In this document: in pieces, positions 11,099-23,045 of the stretch
Layout of the letters: each line of letters opens with the position of its first letter
Position numbering within the stretch: position 1 is the stretch's first letter
DNA from: Neckera pumila
Lineage: Eukaryota > Streptophyta > Bryopsida > Hypnales > Neckeraceae
Reading direction: 5' to 3'
NCBI GenBank assembly: GCA_963969595.1
Contig: OZ018416.1
Span: 7,642,065 to 7,706,064, forward strand
DNA: 64,000 bases
Made by a program: the position numbers and the translations under genes
The notes under the pieces: model-generated
Databases searched by the model: none
Seen by the model: only the letters and a program-made list of their open reading frames with translations
Told to the model about the DNA's origin: nothing

Positions 11099-13307
11099 GA
11101 TTCATTTTTTTAGTTTAAATCAGATGTCTGAATGGTTATTTTAAATGTTACAATTAAGGTTGACAAAGGCGCATTCACTTTTCACATGTGTGGACATTTA
11201 GAGTTTAACCCCTAAACGCTCAACAATCTATCCACTCCAGTGGATGATGAATCTTGAAAGAAATTTTGATTACAAGTGCATGTCTTTGAGAAACTTCAAG
11301 AAAAGTCATGTAATATATTATTATAAAGAAGAAAGAATGCTCTACAAGAATCGATAGGTATAGATACGGTGTAGGACGTTAGTTATTTCATATAATTTTA
11401 CCAAAAATAATCTTATTGTCTTTCTTTTATAAGAGTCAAATACAGTTACCATAACTTTAGTGACGCTTTTGGGTCCAAATAGAAATATTGTATTTCTCCC
11501 GGTGATGATTACAAGTGCACATCCCTTTCTTATAAAATGGACAATCTCAATACCGTACGTGAAGGTTTGATTCGGCACCTCAGTGCTGAAATAGTTTCTT
11601 TTTGCGCGCAAAGGGTTTCATATATTAGTTGGAACTATTGGTATTAGTGTTTCAGCATTTTGGCATCAATTTTGTTTTGTTCGACAACTTCTACACTGAA
11701 TAGGAATATTAAGTAGACCCATATTAATTAATTGACATCCCACACTATATAAATATCTATCGTGGGTGGTACATCCTGTCTCAAATATGTACAATTTCTA
11801 AAGAAAGGTCCCTTTAATTATTTGGTCCTCTTAATACCCCTATTCAGTGTAGGTTTTCTTGTTTTGGGGTACCTATCATGCTGGGCCTAAGGCGTGATGT
11901 AGATTTTCAAAAATATTCAAAATTTGTATGTCTATGTCTTGCTGAATTCTTGGCCAGACCACCTATGATTGGCGGTTTGATTTTCTTTCTTTTGCAATTA
12001 AATTCCATGTCATTTGTTTCCAAAATGAAGAAAAAGAAAAATTCAAAAATTTAGGCAATATGGATGCAAAATTTTTGCAACCTTTCAAACATTTCACCTG
12101 TAATATTCCAAACATTCATCCATTCCAAAAAATACTTAATTTGTACATTTTCAAAATTCAATTTAAATGTATTTTTGTTGCTATATTTACTAATTTATTT
12201 CCACCTTCTGCTACAAAATTATAGCAATGACAATTTTTCACAAAAAGAATTGAAATTTATTTACAGTAATAGACAATCTATAATATAAAAATGATATTTG
12301 AATACAATTTAAAAAGCAAAATTTAGCTCACATGATGATCGACCATTTTACAATGAATCTAGTCCATTAGAAGTTCATTCTATCACATTTGCAAAATTGT
12401 CTTGTTTAGATTTTTGTCTAATATTTAAACCTTGTTAATGAGGTATTCTATTTCATTTTTTTCAAGTAGTGCAAAAGCTTAGCAATCTACATTGGAATAG
12501 TGAAGCTCTACATATTTGTAGATATAAATGAAGCATACAAAATGTGGATGATAATTTGTTTATTCATCCAAAAGGAAGTAATTCTTTCTTGTGATTTTGT
12601 TACAAACCAACAATTTTAGCCATTGTAAAAGGAAAAATATATCGCAAAATATTCCCACAAAAAAATTTGTATCCCTTTTTAGCAATAAATCTCTTCAAAA
12701 TTTTTTTTTTTCTACACATAAGAATTTAGGATGCACCTATTTTTAGCAATTTGAAAATTTATAGTTTATTCATAAGTTGCCTTAAAAAGATATAGTAGGA
12801 TAATCTTGAATCTTCTTTTGGCTTCCAACAAGATCCAAGAAAACAAATTGATAATCTAACATTGGAAACCATGTTCCATTTGGATATTACTTATGTAAGG
12901 TGCACATTTAGAATCCGAGAGTCTGTAAAGTCTTAAGTCAATTTTTGGTATGCTTAAAACGGTAACTCTAAAAACTCATAGTAATGTTGTCTAATCAATG
13001 ATATCAAAGCGTCTTGGAATTATTTTTTTTTTTTTTTTTTCTGAACAAATGGGAGACCCATTGCATTAAAAAGAAATAACCAAATACAAAAATAGCCAAG
13101 CCCAAAGGCTAGTCAATTTGGAATTCTTTTCACTTGCCAATAAGATTCAATAAAAAAAATATATGTTTAATAAGTATTATGTTTAGTTTCTAAGAGTGGA
13201 AATTTATAGATTCACTTACTTTATACTTTAAAAAAACTTTGGCCTAAAAGAATCTTGTTAGATGTGTTCAAAACTTGACATGTGAAATCTATCTTCATCT
13301 GTATACT
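11099..13307. other. AT-rich intergenic DNA, no gene seen
   Basis: Contains the MITE at 11691-11852, a TTAACCCCTAAAC end-like motif at 11205-11217 without an identified partner, and a run of about 22 T at 13021-13042. The ORFs present show no recognisable protein. Confidence 0.55.
11691..11852. mobile_element. Small MITE, 162 bp, about 31-bp inverted repeats
   Basis: The left end CTACACTGAATAGGAATATT and the right end AATACCCCTATTCAGTGTAG are near-perfect reverse complements. The match continues inward (AAGTAGACC against GGTCCTCTT). Non-coding. No clear target-site duplication. Confidence 0.7.
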
Positions 13308-13883
13308 TGAACCTTTAAAGGACCGGAGGGGTGTCCAGATTTCCAAAACTGTGAAGACCTATTATAAATGCAATTTAGAAGACTATTTTAATGATGACTC
13401 TCAAACAACAATTGTAAAATGCTATTTATAGATCACATCCATACGGTTAGATGAACAATAATACATACCAATATTTTCAATAAAATTTGAAGCCAGAAGT
13501 TGAAAATTCCTTCTAAAATCAATTGTAGATTGAATATTTATGATTTTTAAAAGAATTTTTTTCCTATAAGTTCAAAATATTGAGTTCTAATAATAGTAAT
13601 TTTTGAAGATTTTTGTTTGATTTTTTTGATTAAAGTCATTTTTATAGGGTCATTTTTTGAACTGAAAAAGTTACTTTTTGAGGCTAGACCTCCCAATACC
13701 TTGTGAATTATAAAATATTTGCAAAGCAAAATCTTTGGAATCTGAACCATACAAATGTTAAAGAACTAGTATAAGAATCTTTAAATAAAATTTATGGATG
13801 AAAAAACCCATTTCGGTGAGTTTAGGATGTGTTTCCGTTCATTCATTGTTCAAAATCTGCACTTGTGGTCCTTTAGAGGTTAA
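13308..13883. mobile_element. TTAA-family relative, about 0.58 kb
   Basis: The left end reads TTGAACCTTTAAAGGACC. The right end reads GTGGTCCTTTAGAGG and is followed by TTAA at 13880-13883. These are inverted copies of the family ends. The interior is AT-rich and diverged. Confidence 0.45.
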
Positions 13884-14588
13884 GACATATTTTAAAAATG
13901 TATCAAAGTCCAATATTAAAAAGTGTCATTATAAATGTGAAGATTTGGTTGTTGTTTGATTTATTTATTTTGTCAATTTAGATGTTACAAACTAAGGGGC
14001 TAGTCAAGGAGCACATAAAGTGAAGGGTCATAATGGAAACATCAATTTAGTTTTATAGACCTCAATCTTATGAAGCAAGTTATTGAATTTCCATGATAAT
14101 ATATCTCAAATAAATACAAAAGTAAGAAAATTCGTTACAAAAAAAAAAATTTATTGTATATTGAACCATCATAGTTGTAGCAACAATATATATCATATTG
14201 TATAAAGAATTTATGATGATAATTTTGTAATTTAGTTTTGATTTATTTTCTTTATTTTTGTCACGATGCAATGTCATAAACTTGCAAGGCCCACAAGGGG
14301 CCTTGAGTTAATGCAAAAAGATTGTTAAGGAAGTGTGCATATGGTTTTATCCAATTTGAATATATAGAGAAAAACAAGCTCATTTAAACCCTTGAAAATC
14401 TCTCTCCGAAGAAGGTTGTTTTACATGAAATTAATTGGCTATCTTTATAATTAATGGAAAAAATATATGTTACTTTAACCCTTCTTCATGTTTATTGAAA
14501 AGTTTTTATTACCCTCTTTCCAAATAATATAGCTATGTTACAAGCTATGAAATATTGCCCTTTTTTTGGGTCTTCTTCAATCTACACC
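13884..14588. other. AT-rich intergenic DNA, no gene seen
   Basis: No credible gene or repeat boundary was recognised. Confidence 0.55.
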
Positions 14589-15508
14589 TTAACCCCTAAA
14601 GGCCCAAGGCCTTTCTTTTGCCAAAAAACACTCAAAATTGTCATTTCTATAGCAAAATGTAGAAAGTTTTGAATTTGTTTTTCATATCTAACTGTATGAT
14701 CTTAAACCTAACTAGTATAAGGATGTCTGGGAAAAATTTCAGAATTTTTGACTGCACAGATTGCATGATATTTGCGTATAAAGTGAAAACACCCAGTTTT
14801 TCAACACATTGCAGGACTAGATTATTTGACTTTGAACCTTCTTAGCTTTAGTTTTTTGCACTACAAAGTTTTGAGCTTTAAATCTTTATGGTGGATAATT
14901 GAATTGAGAGTCTAGGAAAAAAAGATTAAAAAGATTTAATTTTCATTCTTTCAAAAATTATCAAAAATAGAAGTAGGTACAAGATAGAAGGAAAATCTAA
15001 ATTATTAATATCTCTAAGATGGAATTAAAATGCACAAATACCAATGGTGAGATTGTTTGAGCAAGCAAACTAAACCATGTGGAACTTTTGTTATTGAAAA
15101 ATTGTAAAAATTGCATTTAGAAATGAATCCTACAAGTTATTTTTTCAAGAAGATACTCTAATTGCCTCAAAAACAAGATTGTCCATAACTTTCTCATAAC
15201 AAATCCAAACATAATGAATCAAAGCTTTCTAGATAGACAAAAATTTAATCTATGAGACCAAAAAGTTTTTAAGAAAAATTCAAGCTTTTGAATTTCTTTT
15301 TGCTGCCCCTTCTTCCCCCTCCCTTGTTGTTTGGGGCATAACTTTTGTTCCCAGGCACCAATTGGAAAAAAAATTATACTCCCATGAAGCTACAATTTTT
15401 CTATCTTCAAAAAAAGTTTCAAAAAATTAGGTAAAAAATTTAGCTTGTAGATATCTGCCTAAAATTCCCATCTGTCCTTTGAAGGGACAATGGGCCTTTA
15501 GGGGTTCA
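14589..15508 (+). mobile_element. TTAA-bounded DNA transposon, copy E (best full-length example)
   Basis: TTAA at 14589-14592 is followed by CCCCTAAAGGCCCAAGGCC. The end is TGGGCCTTTAGGGG followed by TTCAA, so the right TTAA has changed. It is about 0.92 kb. It contains all shared internal blocks: CTAGTATAAGGATGTCTGGG, AGTAGGTACAAGATAGAAGG, ACAAGATTGTCCATAACTTT and CATAACTTTTGTTCCCAGGC. No transposase is encoded, so the copy is non-autonomous. Confidence 0.75.
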
Positions 15509-15787
15509 ATTAGGTTGTTTGTTTTTGGTTGTGTTTGTGGTGTTGTTCGAAAGCTCTTTGAGAGGTGGGATGCATAAACTTTGTTTTATGGTGTTTGGAC
15601 CTATGATGCAAAAGTTATCAAATTTCAAAGTTTTTATTAATTAGAAATTTGAATTAAGTTATCTTTATTTTAGAAGAGACATAACATTCACATCACATGT
15701 TCAAACACCATGAAACAAAGCCCTTGCACTCGTTTGTGGGGTGATTGCAAGACTACAAGTTTGGCCTATTTTTTGTCTCCTTGACTA

Positions 15788-16160
15788 GGTGTTTTTTTGC
15801 TCATAACTTTTGTGTCATATATCATTTTTATATGAAATTTGAAATGAAAGGTGCATGTGGTAGTTTTAGACATTGAATAACTTTTTGCGTTTTCTTAAAA
15901 TTATTTTACTATTGTGGATGTTAACCTTGGCCCCCAATTGGATGTTTACCTTGGCCATTTGAAGGGGGGGGGGGGGGGGCGGGGGGGGGCTTAGTACTAT
16001 TTTTGACTCAAAAATGCAAATTTGAAGCTCAAAATTAGGATGCAAAACTTCTACTAAAATTAAGCAAGACCACAAATAGATTTTCTAAAAAATAGCATAC
16101 TATCCACCTTCCACATATGCTCAAAGTGCACTACCTTTGTGCAAGTTAAGTGTTTTTTAA
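15788..16160 (+). repeat. Dispersed repeat, copy 1 (second copy near 30.3 kb)
   Basis: Shares long blocks with 30322-30650 in the same orientation: TTTGCTCATAACTTTTG, ACATTGAATAA, GATTGGATGT, CAAAAATGCAAATTTGAAG and ATATCCACCTTCCACAT-like sequence. It includes a G run with one C at about 15966-15990, a likely slippage tract. Its boundaries and class are unknown. Confidence 0.6.
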
Positions 16161-16588
16161 TTGAATTTATTGAGTGACTTTACTATTTTCTAAAAAATCA
16201 AAAATCAAAGTGTCCATTTTATTGGTATTTTACATCTTTTTTTTGTGCATAATTTTTAGAGATATTTTTTTTTGGTTTGCATTTTTTTGAAACAAAATTT
16301 TACAAATTACCCATGTTTTCATTCATTTAAAAAAAATTTATTTCAAAAGTCATAGTACTCATTGAAATAGGCCGTTTTGAGCCAAAATCGGTATGTGTTG
16401 TGCAACAATCCATGCATAAATCTTTCTATTTATATCAAGAATGCAACCTCTCACACCACAATAATGCCTTCCACTCCTTCATGCATAAGAGATATTGAGT
16501 TTCAAAATTTTTCAAAATTTCAAAATTTCAAAGTTTATTTTTACTTCTATTTTGACTTAGGCAATGACTCATAGTACACTAGGTTTTA

Positions 16589-16788
16589 NNNNNNNNNNNN
16601 NNNNNNNNNNNNNNNNNNNNNNNNNNNNNNNNNNNNNNNNNNNNNNNNNNNNNNNNNNNNNNNNNNNNNNNNNNNNNNNNNNNNNNNNNNNNNNNNNNNN
16701 NNNNNNNNNNNNNNNNNNNNNNNNNNNNNNNNNNNNNNNNNNNNNNNNNNNNNNNNNNNNNNNNNNNNNNNNNNNNNNNNNNNNNNNN
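16589..16788. other. Assembly gap (200 N)
   Basis: A run of exactly 200 N, the conventional placeholder for a gap of unknown size. ORFs called across it are meaningless. Confidence 0.99.
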
Positions 16789-17069
16789 TGCAACTCTAAA
16801 CATCAAAGATTGAACAATCAAATGTTATTTTGCACTTTTTTTGGTGTTCAATCAATTTGATTATATTTTTCATCTCATAGCTACAAAGGTAGGACCAAAA
16901 TCCTAGCTTAAAAAGAAACGACTTCAATATTTTATATACAAACTTTAAGTTGTAGAACAAATTTTTTTTGAAAATTTGGCGGCCGTTTGCACCAAAGTAA
17001 TGGGCCCCGCACCACGCCCTTGGAAGAAACTAGTATTAGAAGGGCAGCAAATCGCTAGAATACTTCATA

Positions 17070-17262
17070 TATAAAAAAAAAACCTTGGATGAAATTGCCA
17101 GATTGTGGATGAAAACATAATTAATTATGAATATGTGATATGTGCTAATGTGATATTTTCTATGCAATATGTGGATGAATGTTGAAATTTGGAGCACCAC
17201 TAGTTTTAACATTTATATCGCCACTTTGATACTTCATAAAAAATAAAATAAAAACTGAAGCT
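17070..17262 (+). mobile_element. Relative of the hAT-type MITE at 58.2 kb
   Basis: GATTGTGGATGAAAAC, GTGGATGAATGTTG and GAGCACCACT occur in the same order and spacing as at 58304-58370. The ends are decayed and no CAGGGC terminus survives. Confidence 0.55.
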
Positions 17263-17298
17263 CAATAGCCTTTTGGTTCATGTTTGTTTGTGATCAAT

Positions 17299-17438
17299 CT
17301 TGTTTGTACTAGAGAACGGGCAGCTCCCTGCGCATTCTGCTACGCAAGCGGTTGCAGGTCGAGCCCGGCATGGCGAGACCTGTAGCCACGTGCGTAGCAG
17401 AATGCGCAGGGAGCTGCCCGTTCTCTAGTACAAACAAG
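17299..17438. ncRNA. Long hairpin, possible small-RNA precursor
   Basis: The left arm begins at TCTTGTTTGTACTAGAGAAC. Its first 49 bases are perfectly complementary to the right arm ending at 17438. The stem continues for about 14 more pairs with two mismatches and two G-U pairs, around a loop of about 14 nt containing GCCCGGCATG. The hairpin is distinctly GC-richer than its surroundings. The size fits a plant MIRNA or hairpin-siRNA foldback, but no known mature miRNA was recognised. The near-perfect stem also fits a young inverted duplication or MITE. Confidence 0.45.
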
Positions 17439-18529
17439 ACAGGATTGCGTGCAGAATCAGCACCTCGATTGTAGAATCGGCACCTCGCTACCCCATTGTC
17501 GATTCTGCATCCTAACAAGAACGTCAAAAAGGCCGAATAAGCCTGTCCTGCTTTTATCGGGTTCGTAGCTGATCGACGACAGGGTGCAACGGAACATTTT
17601 GGCTGACAAGCCGCGCGTGACAAAGTTCCTGATTGTGTTCAACACAACTTCTACTGCCCCTGCCACTAACTAAGGTAACTACACCTAAAATCAACCGTGT
17701 TCTAATTGCGACCCCTATCTAGGAAGAACTGACATGTTGCTTGAAGTATGTTCTACTGTCAATGATGAGTTAGGTAGGCTTAATTGGTCGCTTTAAGAGC
17801 ATACTACCTTAGGCATGTATGGATACTACTCCCCTCCCCGTCTGAGCAACGGAAATCGCCCCTTCCAATTGAGTGCAGCTGATAGAATGTAGGAAAATTT
17901 CCTTAAAACGTCAACTTCCTGAAAACGTCAACTTCTGTGCATCGAAAGATAAGTGGAGAAAGACGTTCAGTCACAAATGAAACAACACTCGATCAGATGT
18001 GAAAACTCAACAAGTGCACTCCAGGATACATGTGAAACATGTACTGGATTTTTAAACATATTGCAAGTAGAGTGAGGCACCCATAGTAAACGCACCCTGC
18101 TGCAGCATTGTATGTCAATTTGGAGGCGGGGCCATCTGGGCAAAGACCAAAATGCCAGTTAGCCTTTTGCACACTATTGATCCTGGCTGCCTAGACTGAG
18201 CATGTTCCTAACCTGATGCCAGAATTGGTGAACGGCTCTCACAGGGAGACCGGCCGGGGGTCTTATATTCAACATGTAAGTAACTTCCCCAAATCTTACT
18301 TAAAACAGAAATTCCAGGGGGGGTGAAGTTAGATATTGAAATTAAATTGTATCCCCGGGTATAGCCCTCCCGTTCTTCCTGTGTCTTTCTTTTCTTTCTT
18401 TGTCTACATCAGCTGGCATTTTGAATTTCTCATCTTCGTCAGACGTATCCTTGAGCTAGCTCCCTCTTGCAGAAACGTCTAAGTTGACCTAATTGTTGTA
18501 CCAGCTCCTCTAGTGATGAGGGCAAGACA
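17439..18529. other. Moderate-GC DNA, no gene recognised
   Basis: Contains an imperfect tandem of GCAGAATCAGCACCTCG and TAGAATCGGCACCTCG (about 17450-17488), and a solo AAGGTAACTACACCTAA end (17673-17689) matching the TIR of the element at 21084. No coherent exon set was found. Confidence 0.5.
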
Positions 18530-18793
18530 TTAAATCCCCTCGTCCTTTGTGGGCCCGGTGGATTGAATTTACCCCGGGGAAAACGCTGGAATTTTTTATT
18601 TGCCACAATTTTTTTTTTTTCAAAATCTGAATTCATATTTGCAATTAGAGGCCCCAAATTAGCTAGGGGTGAGGTGGGGTGGTGGTAGTAAGTATCCCTA
18701 GACACGGCTCAAATATAAGAAGCTTTTATTTACTTTTACCCTTAAGAAATCCGAATTTACCCTACTGGGCCCACCAAAGACGGGGGGATTTAA
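18530..18793. mobile_element. MITE of 264 bp with TTAA at both ends
   Basis: The left end is TTAAATCCCCTCGTCCTTTG, continuing TGGGCCC. The right end, reverse-complemented, is TTAAATCCCCCCGTCTTTGG, continuing TGGGCCC. Both termini include TTAA (18530-18533 and 18790-18793). It is non-coding, and the minus-strand ORF across it is a shadow. Either TTAA is the target site or the element is of the Tourist/Harbinger type with a TTA/TAA site. Confidence 0.75.
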
Positions 18794-21083
18794 CCCCTAA
18801 ACGATGTTGTGTTCTTGTATACAAATGCATACTCCACTGTATTCAGAGGACAATTGTTGCGCAATGACCTTTTTGGAAGCCGAGACCGCATCTATTTGAG
18901 GTGGGATTTTTATACAACAAGCACTTGCAAGTTTGCCAAACAGTCGCTCAATCAAAATTGGATTCTACAAAAACAAGTTCCGTCAAGAAATTTGTGAGTG
19001 TGGATGGGTGCTTGACTGTTTGTATACAAAGTCTGTATAGCAGAATGTGGTTTTAAAAGGACAGATGCGTCAGTTAAAGAACTTCACACGCGTGGTTCTT
19101 GCTTCTGCACCAGTTGCCAGGTGAGTATGCACCGGCAGCACTAGTCGCCAAGCAAATGATTGTTTATGATCTCACGAAGACATGATGCACAATGCACCTT
19201 TGCGACGTGGCTCTCGAACGTGAGCGATGCTTCTTGCATGCTTGATTTTGTCTGTGCTCATAGACCTCTTGCCGATGTTTTGAAATTTTTCAGTTGCTTC
19301 ACTGTCTGTTTTCTAATCAAAGCTGACTGCCGAAAGTGCAAATACAAGGGAGCAACAACAATACCAAGCAGAATAATTGTTTGCATTGACTTGATATTGT
19401 GAGGCTAATTATTTTTCGCAATATGGATAAAGATGGAAAAATTCGAGGTGTGCCTTGGATTGTTGAATTATTTTATATTCGAATCAAAGGAGCCTTTTCC
19501 TTGAATCTTCACACTTGTGCATGAGTGCGAAATTTGTTGGAAAAAGAGTAACATGCGATCAAGGAGCTGACAATGTGCTACAGGATTTCATCTCTTTCGT
19601 TTTGGATTCGCTTGGTTCATGAATTGCTCTATTTGAGTGTCAGGATGTGAGGATTGGGGCAGATTACACTAGGCTACGATTGTGATCGCTTGATGCATTT
19701 TTGTCTCCTAGAGTTTATTTGCTTTCGCTCAGCATTGAAGTCTCAAGATTACTTAAGAGCTGTTTGAACGTGTAATTTCTTTGCGTAGTTTATTTTTATG
19801 TGACTTTCTAGCATGCATTTGTTGCTATATAAGTATATATCGAGTGTTCATAATTTTTGGTCATGTGGGGAAGGGATTCTTTCACCATTACCAAGAGAAT
19901 TAGAATGAGTGAAATACCAACAATCCAACACTTCTCTGAGAGTACGTTTTTACGTTATAATGAAAGCGGAGCGTGTAACTTCTTCATTAGCCTTCAAACT
20001 AAAAAGAGTTTTACATTTTTGAACATAATATTTAGATCCATAGAGGCACTAAATGCATGCTGGCCTTCATGACTGTAGCCAAGCTTAGCATTGGACTGCC
20101 ACAATGCTACGCCGTTAGCTTTTTATTTATATTGGAAATACAATGACCCGTGTAACCCTTGTTGCATCTGACAAGTAACAATCAGTAAGAAAATTCGAGT
20201 AGAAAATCAACTCGGCAAGTTGAATCTGAACTACCTAGAGGCCATTCACCCGGAAACGTCACTGGCAAGATCAGGCTTTCCTCTTCTTCTCTCTCAATCA
20301 GCTTCACACTGAAATATATGGCTCTACAACTTCATTCAACAAAGAACAGTAGCCTCCCCTAATTTTAATTCCAACTCCAATTTCAATTTCACGGACACAA
20401 TCAATCCACACTACAGTAACTAGAAAAATGAGACCGAACTAATCGAGAAGCTGGATGAACTGGAGTTTGTAGTGCGAAAACGGAACAAAGGGAGACTGAC
20501 TGAAGTTGTGCTAGCTGCCGTGAGTACGTTCAATTTGACTGAGAGCTCAGAAAGAAACACTCTTGTAGATTTTGAATTCTAATGTAATGCAACAGAAAGA
20601 GGTGTCGCATTCCCACCAAGCGATCCACGATCTCGTCCCAGTCCGCGCATCGAGCACCAATGTGCAAGTATCGGAGCTCAGCTCAGTTGTAACCTTGCTG
20701 CTCCTACTGCTCCAAGAGGTCCAGATGTACCCCAACAGCTAGTGACCGGCTATGCCTGTTCAAGAATAATTGTATCTGACACAATGTACCTCCACGCAAT
20801 TTCGAGTTAACAGCTACGTATACCCTCAAATACACAGAAACAACCGTTCTCTCAGATTTCGCAGATTTTTTATTTTTTATTTTATTTTTAATATTTTTTA
20901 AAGATTAATTCATTAATTCATTAAATATTTATTTGAAAATCTGGGTTCCTGCACCACTGTCACAGCAGTTTCAGCTGCACGGAAATAGGGAAAAAACTAA
21001 ATATTTAGCCCCTTAAAACTACATTTCAGGGTACTAAAGGGGTCCGTGGAGCAGCCCTCCGAAGGGCTGATTTTTTCTCTAAT
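18794..21083. other. Intergenic DNA, no gene recognised
   Basis: Moderately AT-rich. Several short ORFs (for example 19160-19402 plus, 20547-20735 minus) have no recognisable motif or splice partners. The T-rich tract at about 20868-20935 is low complexity. Confidence 0.45.
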
Positions 21084-22594
21084 GTAAGGTAACTACACCT
21101 AAAATGGAGCACTCTTCAAATTCGACCCTTATTTTATTTTTTTTAATTTTTAATTTTTATTTTTTTCGACCCTTATACTTGAAGAAAAAATGAACAAAGA
21201 GGATATCCAAAATAGTACACATTACAAGTACAAGTGTAAGGTGAAGTTAATCCCTCATTGCCTAAGGGGACCAAAATGTCCTCACATAGTTTCAAGTTTA
21301 ATTCAAAGTGCTATGACTTTTGTATTCGATGTCCAAATTCAATAAAAAAATTTGGAAAATTTGCGTTCTTTCTTCTAATTTATGTAGTAAAATTTTCAGA
21401 TCAATCCAAGATGTACTGGTTTCTTGGAAGCCAATTGAAGTTTACAAGTTCAATTTGATTCACCAAACTACATTTGAAGGCTACAACTTTGGAGGCTTGT
21501 ATCTCCTTCATCCAATGTTTTTTTTCAATAAAATTAGTTGGGTTATATTTTCCTTGAAGTCTAGTTATTGTGGTAAAATTTTCATGTCAGTCCAAATTGT
21601 TTTGAAAGTTTGGGAGCAATTTGAAGTTCAAAATCTCGACATTTTCTGGATTACAGTGAACTTTGGCGGCTTGTTTCTTCTTCATAGAGTTTGTTTCCAA
21701 TAAAATTTTTTAAAAAAGTTGCACATACTACTTTAGTTTATGTGGCTAAAATTCCATGTCAATCCAAGAAATTATGAGTGACTATGAAGCATTTTAGTAG
21801 AAGGGGGTTCAACCTTAGATGTTTTTTTTTGCTACTTTTCATGCTACTTTTTTGACATTTGAAAACCATTTTGCAAACAAAATGAGTCAATTCAATAATA
21901 TTTTCTTTCACCAATGTGATTGTATGCTCATTTTGAATCACTTTGTAGTTAAAGTTTTTACATTTGAGTAGGTTTAAAATTCAAATTTTGCCTCCTAATG
22001 TGTTTTTAGGAAAGATTTAGCATTCTTTTTTGACACTAAATCATTATGATCTTGCAATCTAATTGGCCAAATGATTCCAAATTAGATTCTTGTAATCTAC
22101 AACACGTACACTACAAGATTGTACAATTGAGATCTTTATAACTTAGTGACATTTAGATCTATAACACTTCAAAAGCAATGATGTTTTTAAACTCAAACAA
22201 GCCTTAGGTGATGAGGCGTTAAGGCCCATTTTGAATAGTGTATAGCTCTATTAATAGTATTGTAGAGGTGTCAACCTTACAAGTGGTCCATTTTGGGTTT
22301 ACTTTCAAATGATTTAACTTCTTGTATGTCCATGACATATTAAAATACTACTAGTGTTGTTTCTCCATGTGCATCAAATGACTTTTGGCATCACCTAAAT
22401 GGCACTTTTAGCACCCTACACCTTGCATTTTTGAAAGTTTGTAACTAGTTCACAGTGCGTCCAAAAATTATGGAACCACTTACATTTTGATTCACAAGTC
22501 CTTCACCTTTATACAAAAATTGTTGTTCATTTTCTAAAGCATGTTGGTCGTGCCACAGAGCTTATTTGTGTGATGTTAGGTGTAGTTACCTTAC
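21084..22594. mobile_element. TIR DNA transposon, 1.5 kb, ends GTAAGGTAACTACACCTAA
   Basis: GTAAGGTAACTACACCTAA at 21084-21102 is exactly reverse-complemented at 22576-22594. The interior is AT-rich. The longest frame (21320-21703) has no transposase signature, so this looks non-autonomous. No clear target-site duplication was seen. Confidence 0.75.
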
Positions 22595-22706
22595 TTCTTC
22601 TTGCTCTTCCAATCTCTTCCAATCTTGGCGTTCACGTCCGATGCTCTACTCAACTCAGATCTTTGTCTTTCTCAACCTGAATCGAAACCCAAAACATGAT
22701 CCCCAA

Positions 22707-23045
22707 ATGGCATCGAAGCAATTTGTTGCCTTGAAACATACATTCTTGCTCTTTCTCATTTTCCGGTGCGGCGTCTTCTCGGGCGTCTTGAGAAAAAACA
22801 AAGCATCGATGACAGAAAAAACAAAGCCTCAAAGATTCATTCTACAAAAACATGCGCATCAAATTGCGGGATTCAAATTGTCTCCGTCTCCAGTACATTT
22901 TATCCTTCGAAATCCTCATAACCTTTCTGGGAACAATGAAAGAAACAAACTCCATTGTGAAAACGATGAAGATGACTCAACAAAAATTAATTGGCAAACA
23001 AGTAGTCAACTGGACCACCATTCTACTCTGAGGATGGATTTGTAG
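22707..23045 (+). CDS. Hypothetical small protein, 112 residues
   Basis: The open frame extends further upstream to 22566 inside the transposon end. The first ATG outside the element is at 22707. The predicted product begins MASKQFVALKHTFLLFLIF, a hydrophobic stretch that could act as a signal peptide, and is then basic and Asn/Lys/His-rich. No domain was recognised. There is no supporting splice, promoter or homology evidence. It may be a chance frame. Confidence 0.2.
   Translation: MASKQFVALKHTFLLFLIFRCGVFSGVLRKNKASMTEKTKPQRFILQKHAHQIAGFKLSPSPVHFILRNPHNLSGNNERNKLHCENDEDDSTKINWQTSSQLDHHSTLRMDL

Noticed and set aside
16564..16860. Frames across the N run
   Set aside because: They consist of translated N from the assembly gap.
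17341..17400. tRNA-like T-arm text (GGTCGAGCCC) in the hairpin loop
   Set aside because: No acceptor, D or anticodon arm can be formed around it.
18439..18705. Minus-strand 88-codon frame
   Set aside because: Largely within the 264-bp MITE at 18530-18793.
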